This document shows positions 33,595 to 42,536 of a stretch of DNA of 64,000 nucleotides, piece by piece. The notes beneath the pieces are model-generated. The model was not told the DNA's origin. It was given only the letters and a program-made list of their open reading frames with translations, and searched no databases. A program made the translations under genes and the position numbers. Position 1 is the first letter of the stretch, and each line of letters starts with the position of its first letter. Origin of the DNA: Ensifer adhaerens (GTDB taxonomy: Bacteria > Pseudomonadota > Alphaproteobacteria > Rhizobiales > Rhizobiaceae); assembly GCF_001270265.1 (NCBI RefSeq), contig NZ_LGAP01000030.1, positions 1-64,000 of the forward strand. Reading direction: 5' to 3'.

Positions 33595-34266
33595 TCATGT
33601 TCGCAACCGTGTCCGCAGTTCGGTGACGATCGCGTCCATGGCAATGTCGTGCCATTGCGGACGAATGCTCTCGATCTTCTGCCGTTCGAAACCCACTCCG
33701 ATTACAAATGGTTTTGGCCTGAGAACGGCCAGCGTGCGGTCATAATAGCCGCCGCCGTAGCCCAGGCGAAAACCGTCCTTGTCGAAACCCACCACAGGTG
33801 CAACGACGACCGATGGTTCGACAGGCTGTCCGGCGGCCGGCACCGGGATGCCCCAGACGCCTCTTTCTAGCGGTTCGCCCGGTCGCCACGATCGAAAACT
33901 CAACGGCTGCGCTTTTGCAACAACGACCGGCAACAGACAGAGGGCTCCGCGTTCAACGAGCGCGTTCATCCAGGGGCGCAGGTCCGGTTCGCCACGAAAC
34001 GGCCAGTAAAGAGCAATCGCCTTGCCCTCGACGTCAGGCACGAGTGGATCGATCGCCGCCTGGATCGCCTGTGTCCACACTGCGCGTTCCGCAGCAAGTG
34101 TGGCCCGTCTCGAATTGATCAGCGCTTGACGCAACTGTTTGCGCCATTCGTAGGTCGAGTTCGGTTTGGCCACTTCGAGACCCATATAGACAGGATCCAC
34201 CTCGTTCATGAGACATGGCGGCGACGAATAGGTTGGCGGAATGTCGTCCTCATTGTTTCCGTTCAT
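33595..34266 (-). CDS. 5-formyltetrahydrofolate cyclo-ligase
   Basis: 223 residues from ATG 34266. The family core is present: WRKQLRQALINSRRATLAAE at the start, IALYWPFRGEPDLRPWMNAL, the substrate strand GVWGIPVPA and the ATP/Mg motif VVGFDKDGFRLGYGGGYYDR. The enzyme uses ATP to make 5,10-methenyl-THF from 5-formyl-THF. The N-terminus carries about 45 extra residues before the conserved start, so the true start could be internal. It is divergent from the LysR gene; the housekeeping role is unrelated to the neighbouring catabolic clusters. Confidence 0.88.
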   Translation of the reverse strand: MNGNNEDDIPPTYSSPPCLMNEVDPVYMGLEVAKPNSTYEWRKQLRQALINSRRATLAAERAVWTQAIQAAIDPLVPDVEGKAIALYWPFRGEPDLRPWMNALVERGALCLLPVVVAKAQPLSFRSWRPGEPLERGVWGIPVPAAGQPVEPSVVVAPVVGFDKDGFRLGYGGGYYDRTLAVLRPKPFVIGVGFERQKIESIRPQWHDIAMDAIVTELRTRLRT

Positions 34267-34384
34267 GATCGTCTGCCTTTCTCTTGATCCGGCGAAGTTT
34301 CGAAATCCAATTCCTGCGGCCGCCTTGATTGTCATTCCGATATCGAGAACAATAAGGCAGTTTCATTCTTCTTGCAGGCTAATA

Positions 34385-35269
34385 ATGGATTTCACGAGTC
34401 TCGAAATCTTTCTGGCAGTCGCCGAGCATGCCAGCGTGACGCGGGCAGCCACTGCGGCGGGTCGCGCACCATCCAATGTGACGAACCGCGTTCGTGCCCT
34501 TGAGGAGGAACTCGGCGTCGAACTCTTCAGTCGCCAAGGCAAGAAGATGACCTTGACGCGCGATGGTCGAACGTTTCGGTCCTATGCCAGCCGTCTGCTC
34601 GCGCTAGGCAAGGAAGCGCGCGACGCGCTCAAGCCTTCGGCGATGCCCAACATGCTGCGAGTAGGCAGCATGGAAAGTACCGCCGCCACACGTCTGCCAC
34701 TGGTACTGCAGGCATTCAATCTGGCCCATCCGGATATCGCCGTGCGATTGACAATGGGTTCGTCAGAGGAATTGACCCGGGCTGTCCTTGCCGAGGAAAT
34801 CGACTGCGCCTTGATCGCACGGATGCCAGCCGACATTGTCGATGCACGGTCAGAGATGCTCGATGATCTTGATGCCGAGCCGATCTATGAGGAGGAGGTG
34901 CTCATCGTATTGCCCGCGTCCCACCCGCCGATCACGACGGTTGCCGACGTGCGGGTCACTTCCTTGGCAGCGCTTGAGCCCGGCTGCACCTATCGGCGCG
35001 TGGCGGAAACTTGGACCAGGCCAGCCGGGTCGATTAGGACCACGGAAGTCTCGTCCTACCACGCGATACTGGCAAGCGTCGCAGCCGGCGACGCGATCGG
35101 TGTGATGCCGAGATCCGTGTTTGATCTCATGGATTGGCCGGGTGCGGTCAGGATACACCCGTTGCGCGCTGTCCAGACACTGCTTGTCTGCCGCAAGGGC
35201 AGTCGCTCCCCGGCGGTCGAGATCCTGCATCAGGCGATGCTGGCCAATCCCGGCCCGTCCGCACGCTGA
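34385..35269 (+). CDS. LysR-family transcriptional regulator
   Basis: 294 residues. Winged helix at 1-60 (FTSLEIFLAVAEHASVTRAA, then SNVTNRVRALEEELGVELFS) and an effector domain with a hinge typical of small-ligand regulators. A start farther upstream is open but the family begins at MDF. The next gene, 61 bases downstream, encodes an HPP-CBS membrane protein, a plausible target. The divergent gene is the cyclo-ligase. Inducer unknown. Confidence 0.88.
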   Translation: MDFTSLEIFLAVAEHASVTRAATAAGRAPSNVTNRVRALEEELGVELFSRQGKKMTLTRDGRTFRSYASRLLALGKEARDALKPSAMPNMLRVGSMESTAATRLPLVLQAFNLAHPDIAVRLTMGSSEELTRAVLAEEIDCALIARMPADIVDARSEMLDDLDAEPIYEEEVLIVLPASHPPITTVADVRVTSLAALEPGCTYRRVAETWTRPAGSIRTTEVSSYHAILASVAAGDAIGVMPRSVFDLMDWPGAVRIHPLRAVQTLLVCRKGSRSPAVEILHQAMLANPGPSAR

Positions 35270-35330
35270 TTTCTCGAACCAGCAATCGGCTATCTCGATT
35301 TCGAACGCGCCGCCAGTAACGGAAAACCCC

Positions 35331-36452
35331 ATGGTCGATTCACCCAATATCATGCCGCCCGCAGGGCCGCCCCGGCGTTTCTTTGTGCCAATCCTTGCCG
35401 GAGCCACATTGCGCGAGCGTCTGCTCGGGTGCCTCGGGGCACTGGTTGGCATCCTGTTGACCGGTATGATTAGCGGCAGCTTTTTCGGCGCTGGTGCCAG
35501 CCTTCCGCTGATCGTGGCGCCCATGGGTGCATCCGCAGTCCTCCTGTTCGCTGTGCCGGCCAGTCCACTTGCTCAGCCCTGGTCAATCATCGGGGGCAAT
35601 ACGATCTCGGCATTTATCGGCGTCCTGTCAGCGATGCTTATACCGGACCCGCTAATTGCGACCGGTATCGGCGTCGCGCTTGCAATCGCTGCCATGTCGT
35701 TTGCCCGCTGCCTCCATCCGCCAGGCGGCGCTGCCGCCTTGACTGCGGTGCTTGGGGGTCCGGTCGTTGCAAATTGGGGCCTTTGGTTCCCCCTGGTGCC
35801 CGTTGCACTCAATTCGTGCCTGCTGGTTGCGCTCGGCGTCCTGTTTCACAAGCTCGCCAGACGCAACTACCCTCATGTCGCAGCGCCTGTTTCGAATGCC
35901 CATCAGACAGTTGACCCACCGTCTGATCGACGTGTCGGTTTTACGAGTGCTGACGTCGACGCGGCACTCGAGGCGCTCGAGGAGACTTTCGACATTAGTC
36001 GCGACGACCTCGATCGGCTGTTGCGGCAGGTGGAATTGCAAGCTGCGATCCGCGCGACACCAAATATTCTGTGCCGGGATATCATGTCGCGCGACGTCAT
36101 CAGCGTGCGTGATGAAGACAACAGTGAATTGGCGCGCTCGCTTCTGCTCAAGCACAATGTTCGCATTCTGCCGGTCAAGGACGGGGAAGATCGGCTCGTG
36201 GGCACAGTTGGGCTGAGAGAGCTCTCACAAGCCGGTACGACGCTTTCCAACAGTCTCGCGGTGCCGGTAACCGCCGGTCCGCAGGACCGGGCCATGAGCC
36301 TTCTGCCTGCCTTGACGAGCGGCAGGATACACGCGGTCATCATCGTCGATGAAAACAGCCATGTCCTGGGGCTAATCTCTCAGACCGATCTGTTAGCTGC
36401 GGCCGCTAGAGCGATTTTTGAAAGCAAGGTTGCCGACGAGGACGCGGCGTAA
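35331..36452 (+). CDS. HPP-family membrane protein fused to two CBS domains
   Basis: 373 residues. The N-terminal half (about 20-180) has four or five transmembrane segments with the family signature Cys-x-His-Pro-Pro-Gly-Gly-Ala (ARCLHPPGGAAALTAVLGG). The C-terminal half holds paired CBS modules (CRDIMSRDVISVRDEDNSEL; RILPVKDGEDRLVGTVGLRE; AVIIVDENSHVLGLISQTDL). HPP proteins have been linked to nitrite transport in plastids and cyanobacteria; CBS pairs sense adenine nucleotides. A nucleotide-gated anion permease is plausible but not proven. No function is assigned. Confidence 0.85.
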   Translation: MVDSPNIMPPAGPPRRFFVPILAGATLRERLLGCLGALVGILLTGMISGSFFGAGASLPLIVAPMGASAVLLFAVPASPLAQPWSIIGGNTISAFIGVLSAMLIPDPLIATGIGVALAIAAMSFARCLHPPGGAAALTAVLGGPVVANWGLWFPLVPVALNSCLLVALGVLFHKLARRNYPHVAAPVSNAHQTVDPPSDRRVGFTSADVDAALEALEETFDISRDDLDRLLRQVELQAAIRATPNILCRDIMSRDVISVRDEDNSELARSLLLKHNVRILPVKDGEDRLVGTVGLRELSQAGTTLSNSLAVPVTAGPQDRAMSLLPALTSGRIHAVIIVDENSHVLGLISQTDLLAAAARAIFESKVADEDAA

Positions 36453-36655
36453 TCGACAACGCACGGCGATGGCACATCCTCATGGCTGGTGTCCCGGCGA
36501 CCGTCCTATCTTCCCACTCTCCTCAGCGTGCAAACGCTGCCGCCAGATCGGATGGCGCAGGTCCGGCATCCCCCGGGCATCCTTGGTGTGGGCACCCTCC
36601 ACTGGTCCATGTCTTTTGGTTGAACGCTGGCAGGAGCTTGTCAGTTATTTAAATA

Positions 36656-36712
36656 AACCTGTTATACAGATTTGACAAGTTTGCGCGCATCTGTCTAAGT
36701 ATGTGTCATACA
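36656..36712 (+). promoter_or_regulatory. Promoter flanked by two GntR-type operators (enolase-esterase-binding protein operon)
   Basis: A -35 box TTGACA (36672-36677) and a -10-like TAAGTA (36696-36701, 18-base spacer) are bracketed by TGTTATACA at 36660-36668 and TGTCATACA at 36704-36712. The second is the reverse complement of TGTATGACA, the motif repeated upstream of kdgF and the permease operon; the first differs from it at one base. They are 44 bases apart centre to centre, about four helical turns. The rest of 36453-36655 shows nothing notable. Confidence 0.6.
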
Positions 36713-36753
36713 GGATGGCGGGGAGCCGGCCATTTTCGCATACCGGAGGAACA

Positions 36754-37902
36754 ATGATCATCACCGACGTCGACGTGCGGGTCTTCCGCACGACCACGCG
36801 CCGCCATTCTGATAGTGCCGGTCACGCACATCCAGGCCCGCCGCATCAGGTCGAGCAAGCAATGCTGACCGTTCGCACGGAAGATGGTCAGGAAGGGCAC
36901 TCCTTTACCGCGCCGGAAATCGTTCGACCGCATCTGATCGAGAAGTTCGTGAAGAAGGTTCTCGTCGGTGAGGACCATCGCGATCGTGAACGGCTGTGGC
37001 AGGATCTTGCTCACTGGCAGCGCGGGTCGGCCGCGCAACTTACCGATCGTACGCTTGCGGTTGTCGATTGTGCTTTGTGGGATCTTGCAGGAAGAACACT
37101 CAATCAACCTGTATACAAGTTGATCGGCGGTTACCGCGACAAGGTGCTGGCCTATGGCTCCATCATGTGCGGTGATGAGTTGGAGAATGGCCTGGCGACA
37201 CCGGAGGATTACGGTCGTTTCGCCGAGACGTTGGTCAAGCGCGGTTACAAGGGCATCAAGCTACACACCTGGATGCCGCCCGTCAGTTGGGCGCCTGACG
37301 TGAAGATGGACATCAAGGCCTGTGCCGCCGTGCGCGAAGCGGTAGGGCCGGATATCCGCCTGATGATCGACGCCTTCCACTGGTATTCCCGCACGGATGC
37401 GCTCGAACTCGGGCGTGGCCTTGAAAAGCTCTGCTTCGACTGGATCGAGGAGCCGATGGATGAGCAGTCGCTCTCTTCCTACAAGTGGCTTGCGGACAAT
37501 CTCGACATCCCCGTGGTCGGCCCGGAAAGCGCTGCGGGCAAGCATTGGCATCGCGCCGAGTGGATCAAGGCCGGCGCCTGCGACATACTGCGCACCGGCG
37601 TCAACGACGTCGGTGGCATCACGCCTGCGCTCAAGACCATGCATCTCGCTGAGGCCTTCGGGATGGAATGCGAGGTGCACGGCAACACTGCGATGAACCT
37701 GCATGTGGTGGCTGCCACCAAGAACTGCCGCTGGTACGAGCGCGGCCTGCTGCATCCGTTCCTCGAATATGACGACGGCCACGATTACCTGAAGTCGCTC
37801 TCCGATCCAATGGACCGGGACGGGTACGTCCATGTGCCAGATCGGCCAGGTCTCGGCGAGGACATCGATTTCGACTTCATCGAGAACAACCGCGTGCGGT
37901 GA
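36754..37902 (+). CDS. Enolase-superfamily (mandelate racemase subgroup) sugar-acid dehydratase or isomerase, unassigned
   Basis: 382 residues. Start at ATG 36754 after GGAGGAAC. The barrel shows metal ligands Asp206 (LMIDAFHWYS), Glu in WIEEPMDE and Glu258 (VVGPESAAGK), and the dyad His309 (CEVHGNTAMNLH). The second-strand catalytic motif reads K169-L-H171 (GYKGIKLHTWMPP), not the K-x-K of mandelate racemase. The active-site cap has several His in the first 35 residues (RRHSDSAGHAHPGPPHQ). Uronate-type operators at its promoter and a linked oligosaccharide/peptide-type importer point to a pectin-derived sugar acid. Reaction not assigned. Confidence 0.85.
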   Translation: MIITDVDVRVFRTTTRRHSDSAGHAHPGPPHQVEQAMLTVRTEDGQEGHSFTAPEIVRPHLIEKFVKKVLVGEDHRDRERLWQDLAHWQRGSAAQLTDRTLAVVDCALWDLAGRTLNQPVYKLIGGYRDKVLAYGSIMCGDELENGLATPEDYGRFAETLVKRGYKGIKLHTWMPPVSWAPDVKMDIKACAAVREAVGPDIRLMIDAFHWYSRTDALELGRGLEKLCFDWIEEPMDEQSLSSYKWLADNLDIPVVGPESAAGKHWHRAEWIKAGACDILRTGVNDVGGITPALKTMHLAEAFGMECEVHGNTAMNLHVVAATKNCRWYERGLLHPFLEYDDGHDYLKSLSDPMDRDGYVHVPDRPGLGEDIDFDFIENNRVR

Positions 37903-37921
37903 CGAGCGAGGTAATTGGGCA

Positions 37922-38551
37922 ATGAAGACAGTTCTCGCCTTCGGCGACAGTCTGACATGGGGTGCGGATCCGGCGACAGGTCTGCGCCATCCCCCCGAAA
38001 GTCGCTGGCCGGAAGTTCTCAGCCGGGAACTTGGCGGCTCGGCAAAGATCGTATCGGAAGGGCTCGGCGGGCGCACCCCCTGCTATGACGACCATGCCGG
38101 ACCCGCCTGCCGGAATGGCGCCAAGGCGTTGGAGGTGGCGCTTGCCAGCCACATGCCGCTCGATCTCGTGATCGTCATGCTCGGAACCAACGACATCAAG
38201 CCGGTGCACGGTGGGCGCGCCGAGGGAGCGGTTTCCGGCATGCGCCGCCTGGCGCAGATCGTAGACACCTTTCCTTACAAACCGAGCGGGGCGAAGCCGA
38301 AGGTCCTGATCGTCGCACCGCCGCCATGTTCGCCCGGCCCAGGCGGGTACCCGGCGGCGGGGCGAAGCGTGGCGGAATCCGAGCGGCTTTCCCCGCTTTA
38401 CCGCAAGCTCGCCTGCGAACTCGGCCACGCGTTCTTCGATGCTGGCGCAGTCGCTCGCGGCTCTGAGATCGACGGTGTGCATTTGGAAGCGGCCGCGACT
38501 GCAGCCATCGGCCGCGCACTCGCAGCCCCCGTCGGCGCAATTCTTGGCTGA
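37922..38551 (+). CDS. SGNH/GDSL hydrolase (arylesterase-like)
   Basis: 209 residues. Block I is FGDSLTWGADP with the nucleophile Ser, block II Gly in SEGLGGRTPCYDD, block III is MLGTNDIK with the oxyanion Asn, and block V is DGVHLEAAAT with Asp and His. There is no signal peptide, so it acts in the cytoplasm. It follows the enolase-superfamily gene by 19 bases. A deacetylase or lactonase step on imported sugar-acid material is possible; substrate unknown. Confidence 0.87.
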   Translation: MKTVLAFGDSLTWGADPATGLRHPPESRWPEVLSRELGGSAKIVSEGLGGRTPCYDDHAGPACRNGAKALEVALASHMPLDLVIVMLGTNDIKPVHGGRAEGAVSGMRRLAQIVDTFPYKPSGAKPKVLIVAPPPCSPGPGGYPAAGRSVAESERLSPLYRKLACELGHAFFDAGAVARGSEIDGVHLEAAATAAIGRALAAPVGAILG

Positions 38552-38639
38552 TCCGTTTCAACGCTTGCGGAGGAGCAGGCGGGCGGATCGTGGAACTGGT
38601 AGGCCACAATCCGCAGGGATGGCCGCAAAAGGAGGAAGT

Positions 38640-40238
38640 ATGAGACACTTTTTCATAAGAGCCGCGCTCGGCGCGCTTCTCGCCACGGCCGCGCCGATCG
38701 GCGTGCTCGCCGAGACACCGGCCGACCAACTCGTCGTCGCCACGACCATGAGCAACATTCTGACGCTCGATCCCGCGGCCATCACCGGCCGCGAGACCGT
38801 GCAAGTGCTCAACAACATCTACGACACGCTGGTCATCCTTTCGCCGCAGGACCGTAGCGTCCAGCCGCGCCTTGCCGAGCGCTGGGAGATCGCCGAGGAT
38901 CGCAAGTCGATCCGCTTTCACCTGCGTGGTGATGCGAAATTTGCTTCCGGCAATCCCGTTACGGCCGGCGATGTTGCCTGGAGCCTGAAGCGTCTGCTTG
39001 CCCGCAACCTGGCGCAGTCGTCCTTCCTCAAGACACGCGGCTTCACGCTCGAGGATGCCGACAAGGCGCTTGTAGCCGAAGACGATCGCACCTTCGTCAT
39101 TAACTCGCCGAAGCCCGATGACCCGAACCTGCTGCTGATGATCCTGGGGCAGAATGGTCCCGGGTCCATTCTGGACAGCAAGACGGCACTCGAGAACGAA
39201 AAGGACGGCGACCTCGGTGCGGCATGGCTGACGCTGAACTCTGCCGGCTCGGGTCCTTTCACACTGACGCAGTGGAAGTCGAACGAATACATCATCCTGA
39301 CGAGGAACGACGAGTATTGGGGCGAAAAGGCCGCGATGAAGCGCGTTCTGATGCGCCATCTGCCGGAATCCCAGTCGCAGCGGTTGCTGCTGGAAAAAGG
39401 CGACATCGATGTTGCCTATTCCCTTCAGGCGCCGGATCTCAAGTCGCTGGAGGCCGACAAGGCGATTACCATCGCATCGACGCCGGGGTCGGGCTTCTAC
39501 TATCTCAGCGTGTCGATGAAGGATGAGCGCTTCGCCAACAAAAAGGTACGCGAGGCGCTGCGTTACCTTATCGACTATGAAGGCCTCGACAAGGCAGTCA
39601 TGCCCTATTACGGCAAGCTGCATCAACGGCCGCTGTCGACCGGCGTTATCGGCGCGCTCCCGGATCAGGGCTATAAGCTGGACGTGGAAAAGGCAAAGGC
39701 GCTGCTCGCCGAAGCCGGCTATCCCGACGGGTTTAAAACCACGCTCAGGGTCCTTTCCGAAGACCCGTTCATGAAGGCGGCGACCGCGATCCAGAACACG
39801 CTCGGCCAGGCCGGTATCCAGGCGGAGCTCATCAGCGGTTCGGGTGATCAGATCTATGGTGCAATGCGCGAACGAAACTTCGAGTTGCTGCTTGGTCGCG
39901 GTGGCGGCGGTCAGCAACCGCATCCGGACAATAACCTGCGCTCCATCGCCTACAATCCCGACAATTCCGACGATGCGAAGCTTACCAACTACCAGAGCTG
40001 GCGTACCAGCTTCCACGACGAAAAGTTGAACAAGCTGATCGAGGAGGCGCTGGTCGAGCGCGATCCCGCCAAGCAGGCCAAGCTTTATGAAGGCGTGCAG
40101 GCCTACATGGACGAGATCGTCATGTCGATCCAGCCGTTCTCGGAAGTGGTCGATACGGCTGCGTTCCGAAGCGATGTGAAGGGCATGATCGTCAGTCCCT
40201 GGCTTTCCCGCTTCGAGGGCGTCGCCAAGGAGCGTTGA
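38640..40238 (+). CDS. Family 5 (oligopeptide/dipeptide-type) periplasmic binding protein
   Basis: 532 residues. Signal peptide about 1-24 (ALGALLATAAPIGVLAE), then LVVATTMSNILTLDPAAITG and LPDQGYKLDVEKAKALLAEAG typical of DppA/OppA proteins. GGAGGAAGT precedes the ATG. Family 5 proteins also bind sugars and oligosaccharides in rhizobia and Thermotoga. It is the last gene before a strong intrinsic terminator. Its permeases and ATPases are the convergent genes at 40934-44446. Confidence 0.9.
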   Translation: MRHFFIRAALGALLATAAPIGVLAETPADQLVVATTMSNILTLDPAAITGRETVQVLNNIYDTLVILSPQDRSVQPRLAERWEIAEDRKSIRFHLRGDAKFASGNPVTAGDVAWSLKRLLARNLAQSSFLKTRGFTLEDADKALVAEDDRTFVINSPKPDDPNLLLMILGQNGPGSILDSKTALENEKDGDLGAAWLTLNSAGSGPFTLTQWKSNEYIILTRNDEYWGEKAAMKRVLMRHLPESQSQRLLLEKGDIDVAYSLQAPDLKSLEADKAITIASTPGSGFYYLSVSMKDERFANKKVREALRYLIDYEGLDKAVMPYYGKLHQRPLSTGVIGALPDQGYKLDVEKAKALLAEAGYPDGFKTTLRVLSEDPFMKAATAIQNTLGQAGIQAELISGSGDQIYGAMRERNFELLLGRGGGGQQPHPDNNLRSIAYNPDNSDDAKLTNYQSWRTSFHDEKLNKLIEEALVERDPAKQAKLYEGVQAYMDEIVMSIQPFSEVVDTAAFRSDVKGMIVSPWLSRFEGVAKER

Positions 40239-40270
40239 TCCTTCCTGGTGTTCTCAGCGAGTACGCAACA

Positions 40271-40294
40271 GGCGCGTGGCAACACGCGCCTTTT
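40271..40294 (+). terminator. Intrinsic terminator
   Basis: GGCGCGTG (40271-40278) pairs with CACGCGCC (40283-40290) over a GCAA loop and is followed directly by TTTT. It lies 33 bases after the binding-protein stop and should end the 36754-40238 operon. Confidence 0.8.
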
Positions 40295-40865
40295 CACGTT
40301 CGCGAGGCAAAAGCTGCGACAGCAACCCGAACCGGCACCTCGTCGGCACACCGGAGAACAAAGATCGCCGCCGTCATCAGCGAGAGCGAACATGTCCACG
40401 GAGCGCCGCTGCGCGCTCGTCTCTGGCTTCACAATTACAGTCCGCAGGGGAAACGAACGGCGCGTCGAATTCACGTCAGGCGTCATTCTGCGCACTTGCG
40501 ACAAGTCGACGTGAGAAGGACAGACGCACAAGGTGGGCCTCTTGGGGCGCGCTCCGCAATGCCGAGAGGATGCTGGCTTGGGGCGCACGTCAAATACCGT
40601 GGCACAGCCCCGGAGCTCGAGGGTACCAGTCAAAGGGATCCGTCGACCCGCACCGCGTTGACGGCAGTCGTTTTGCAAGATCGCGTCGCTAGCCGTTTCG
40701 GCGCAGACGCCAGTGCTAGACTTCGTTCGTCGTTCGGGTTGGGCCGCGTGATCCAGCAAGCGCGCCGCGATCTCTGCCTTGGGAGCGGGGACAAAGTTGC
40801 CGCAAACGCGGCCGCTTCTGGTCACTTCACGTATCAGCGACAGGTCGTTGGATTGACCGGGACGT
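40295..40865. other. Gene-free region between convergent operons
   Basis: Open frames exist on both strands but none has a recognisable domain, good ribosome site or coding-like composition. A 40-codon frame from 40391 (MSTERRCALVSGFTITVRRG) is the best small candidate and is not convincing. The stretch is bounded by an intrinsic terminator at each end. It may be decayed sequence. Confidence 0.4.
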
Positions 40866-40896
40866 CAAAAAGCGCCTTGGAGCTTCAAGGGCGCTT
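40866..40896 (-). terminator. Intrinsic terminator of the permease/ATPase operon
   Basis: Read on the minus strand, AAGCGCCCTTG pairs with CAAGGCGCTT (one bulged base) over a short loop and runs into TTTTGAC. It lies 38 bases beyond the stop of the ATPase gene at 40934. Confidence 0.7.
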
Positions 40897-40933
40897 CGTC
40901 AAGATTACCAGACCTCGAACTGTGTGAGGTCGA

Positions 40934-41695
40934 TCAATGTGCGCTTTCATATTCAAGCGAGGCGCCGATGAGCTCTCGGGCATAAGGGTGGGTAGCGCCG
41001 TTTGCAGGGATCGCTTCGCGTGGCAGCACTTCGGTGATCTCGCCGTGCAGCATGACGGCAAACCGGTCGCACATGTGGTCGACCACGGCCAGATCGTGCG
41101 TCACCATGATGTAGGTGAAACCGCGCTCTTCGCGCAGGCGCTGAAGCAGGTTCAGGATCTCTGCCTGCACCGAGACATCGAGCGCCGACGTGGGCTCGTC
41201 CAGAAGCAGGAGCGATGGCTCCAGGATGAGCGCCCGGGCGATGGCGACCCGCTGCCGCTGGCCACCGGAAAGCTGGTGTGGAAAGCGATCGAGGAAGGAA
41301 ACGGGCAGGCCGACATCGGTGATCGCCTTGCGCATGCGCTCTTCGCGGTCGCCGAGCCTATGGATTGCGAGGGGCTCGCTGAGCACGGTGCGCACCGACT
41401 GGCGCGGATGCAGCGAGCCGTACGGATCCTGGAACACCATCTGCAGCGTGCGGCAGCGCTCGATAAGCGGCATCTCGCGTACCGGCTTGCCGTCGATGAG
41501 AATGTCGCCGGTCCAGATGTCGGTCAGCATCGAGATGCAGCGCAACACGGTGGACTTGCCCGAGCCGCTTTCGCCGACGAGGCCGAAGCATTCGCCGGGA
41601 CCGACCGAGAAGCTGACACTCGGCAGGACCCTGACGGCGGCAGGGCCGGCGCCGAAGGTGATGGACACATCGCGAGTTTCGACGGAAACGGACAT
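40934..41695 (-). CDS. Oligopeptide-type ABC transporter ATP-binding protein (DppF/OppF-like)
   Basis: 253 residues. Walker [12 protein letters not shown]-loop MVFQDPYGSLHPRQSV, signature LSGGQRQRVAIARAL, Walker [14 protein letters not shown] and switch His in IMVTHDLAVVDHM. HPYARELI at the end belongs to the oligopeptide-transporter C-terminal region, though the Cys-rich motif of DppF is not obvious. The ATG overlaps the stop of the preceding ATPase gene. The two ATPases should form a heterodimer serving the permeases upstream. Confidence 0.9.
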   Translation of the reverse strand: MSVSVETRDVSITFGAGPAAVRVLPSVSFSVGPGECFGLVGESGSGKSTVLRCISMLTDIWTGDILIDGKPVREMPLIERCRTLQMVFQDPYGSLHPRQSVRTVLSEPLAIHRLGDREERMRKAITDVGLPVSFLDRFPHQLSGGQRQRVAIARALILEPSLLLLDEPTSALDVSVQAEILNLLQRLREERGFTYIMVTHDLAVVDHMCDRFAVMLHGEITEVLPREAIPANGATHPYARELIGASLEYESAH

Positions 41696-42531
41696 CAGGC
41701 TTTCTCCTCCAGCCATTCGAGTTGGCGGTCGAGCACGGCGAGGGGTGCACGCCCGCCGCCGATCCGCGGTTGAGCTGCCAACAGGCCGCGCGTATAGGGG
41801 TGTTCGGCCCTGTCGAGGTCACGGGCGGCGAGTGTTTCGACCACGCGACCCGCATACATGATGAGCACGCGGTCGCAGAAATTGCGCACGAGGTTCAGGT
41901 CGTGACTGATCATGATGAGGCCGATGCCACGGTCGCGCACGAGGCCGTCGAGGATGTTCAGCACTTGAAGCCGGACGGTAACGTCGAGCGCGGAGGTGGG
42001 TTCGTCGGCGATGACAAGGTCCGGGTCCGCCAGCAGCATCATGGCGATCATCACACGCTGGCCCATGCCGCCGGATATTTCATGCGGATATTGGTCATAG
42101 ACGCGCTCCGGGTCCCGAATCTTGACCGCTTCCAGCATAGCGAGCGCCTTGTCACGAGCCTCTGCCTTCGAGCACCTGAAGTGGCGCAGATAGGTCTCTG
42201 CCACCTGGTCGCCGACGCGGCGGATCGGGTTGAGCGAGAATTTTGGATCCTGAAGGATCATCGACATGCGCCGGCCGCGGACTTTCAGCATCTCTTTTTC
42301 GGAGAGCGTCAGGAGATCGAGCTCTCCAAAGCGCAGCTTGTCGGCCGTGATCGTCGCGCCGGGCAGCAGACGCAACAGGGCACGCCCGACGGTGGACTTG
42401 CCGGAGCCGGATTCGCCGACGATACCCAGCCGTTCCCGGCCAAGGGTGAAGGAGACCCCACGTACGGCTTCGGCCGAAGCGCCGCCATAGCGGATACGGA
42501 GATTGTCGACCTCGAGAATGGGCTTTTCCAT
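41695..42531 (-). CDS. Oligopeptide-type ABC transporter ATP-binding protein (DppD/OppD-like)
   Basis: 278 residues from ATG 42531; a longer frame upstream overlaps the permease and is not used. Walker [12 protein letters not shown]-loop [16 protein letters not shown], an altered signature [15 protein letters not shown] as in DppD/NikD proteins, Walker [14 protein letters not shown] and [12 protein letters not shown]. It ends with [14 protein letters not shown], the oligopeptide-transporter tail. Co-translated with the next ATPase. Confidence 0.9.
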   Translation of the reverse strand: MEKPILEVDNLRIRYGGASAEAVRGVSFTLGRERLGIVGESGSGKSTVGRALLRLLPGATITADKLRFGELDLLTLSEKEMLKVRGRRMSMILQDPKFSLNPIRRVGDQVAETYLRHFRCSKAEARDKALAMLEAVKIRDPERVYDQYPHEISGGMGQRVMIAMMLLADPDLVIADEPTSALDVTVRLQVLNILDGLVRDRGIGLIMISHDLNLVRNFCDRVLIMYAGRVVETLAARDLDRAEHPYTRGLLAAQPRIGGGRAPLAVLDRQLEWLEEKA

Positions 42532-42536
42532 CGGGC

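Noticed and set aside
38196-40016. 606-codon minus-strand frame opposite the family 5 binding protein
   Set aside because: Antisense of a gene with signal peptide and family motifs; an artefact of high GC.
40235-40927. Overlapping 230- and 240-codon frames on opposite strands
   Set aside because: No domain, ribosome site or family motif on either; the region lies between two terminators and GC-rich DNA readily gives such frames.
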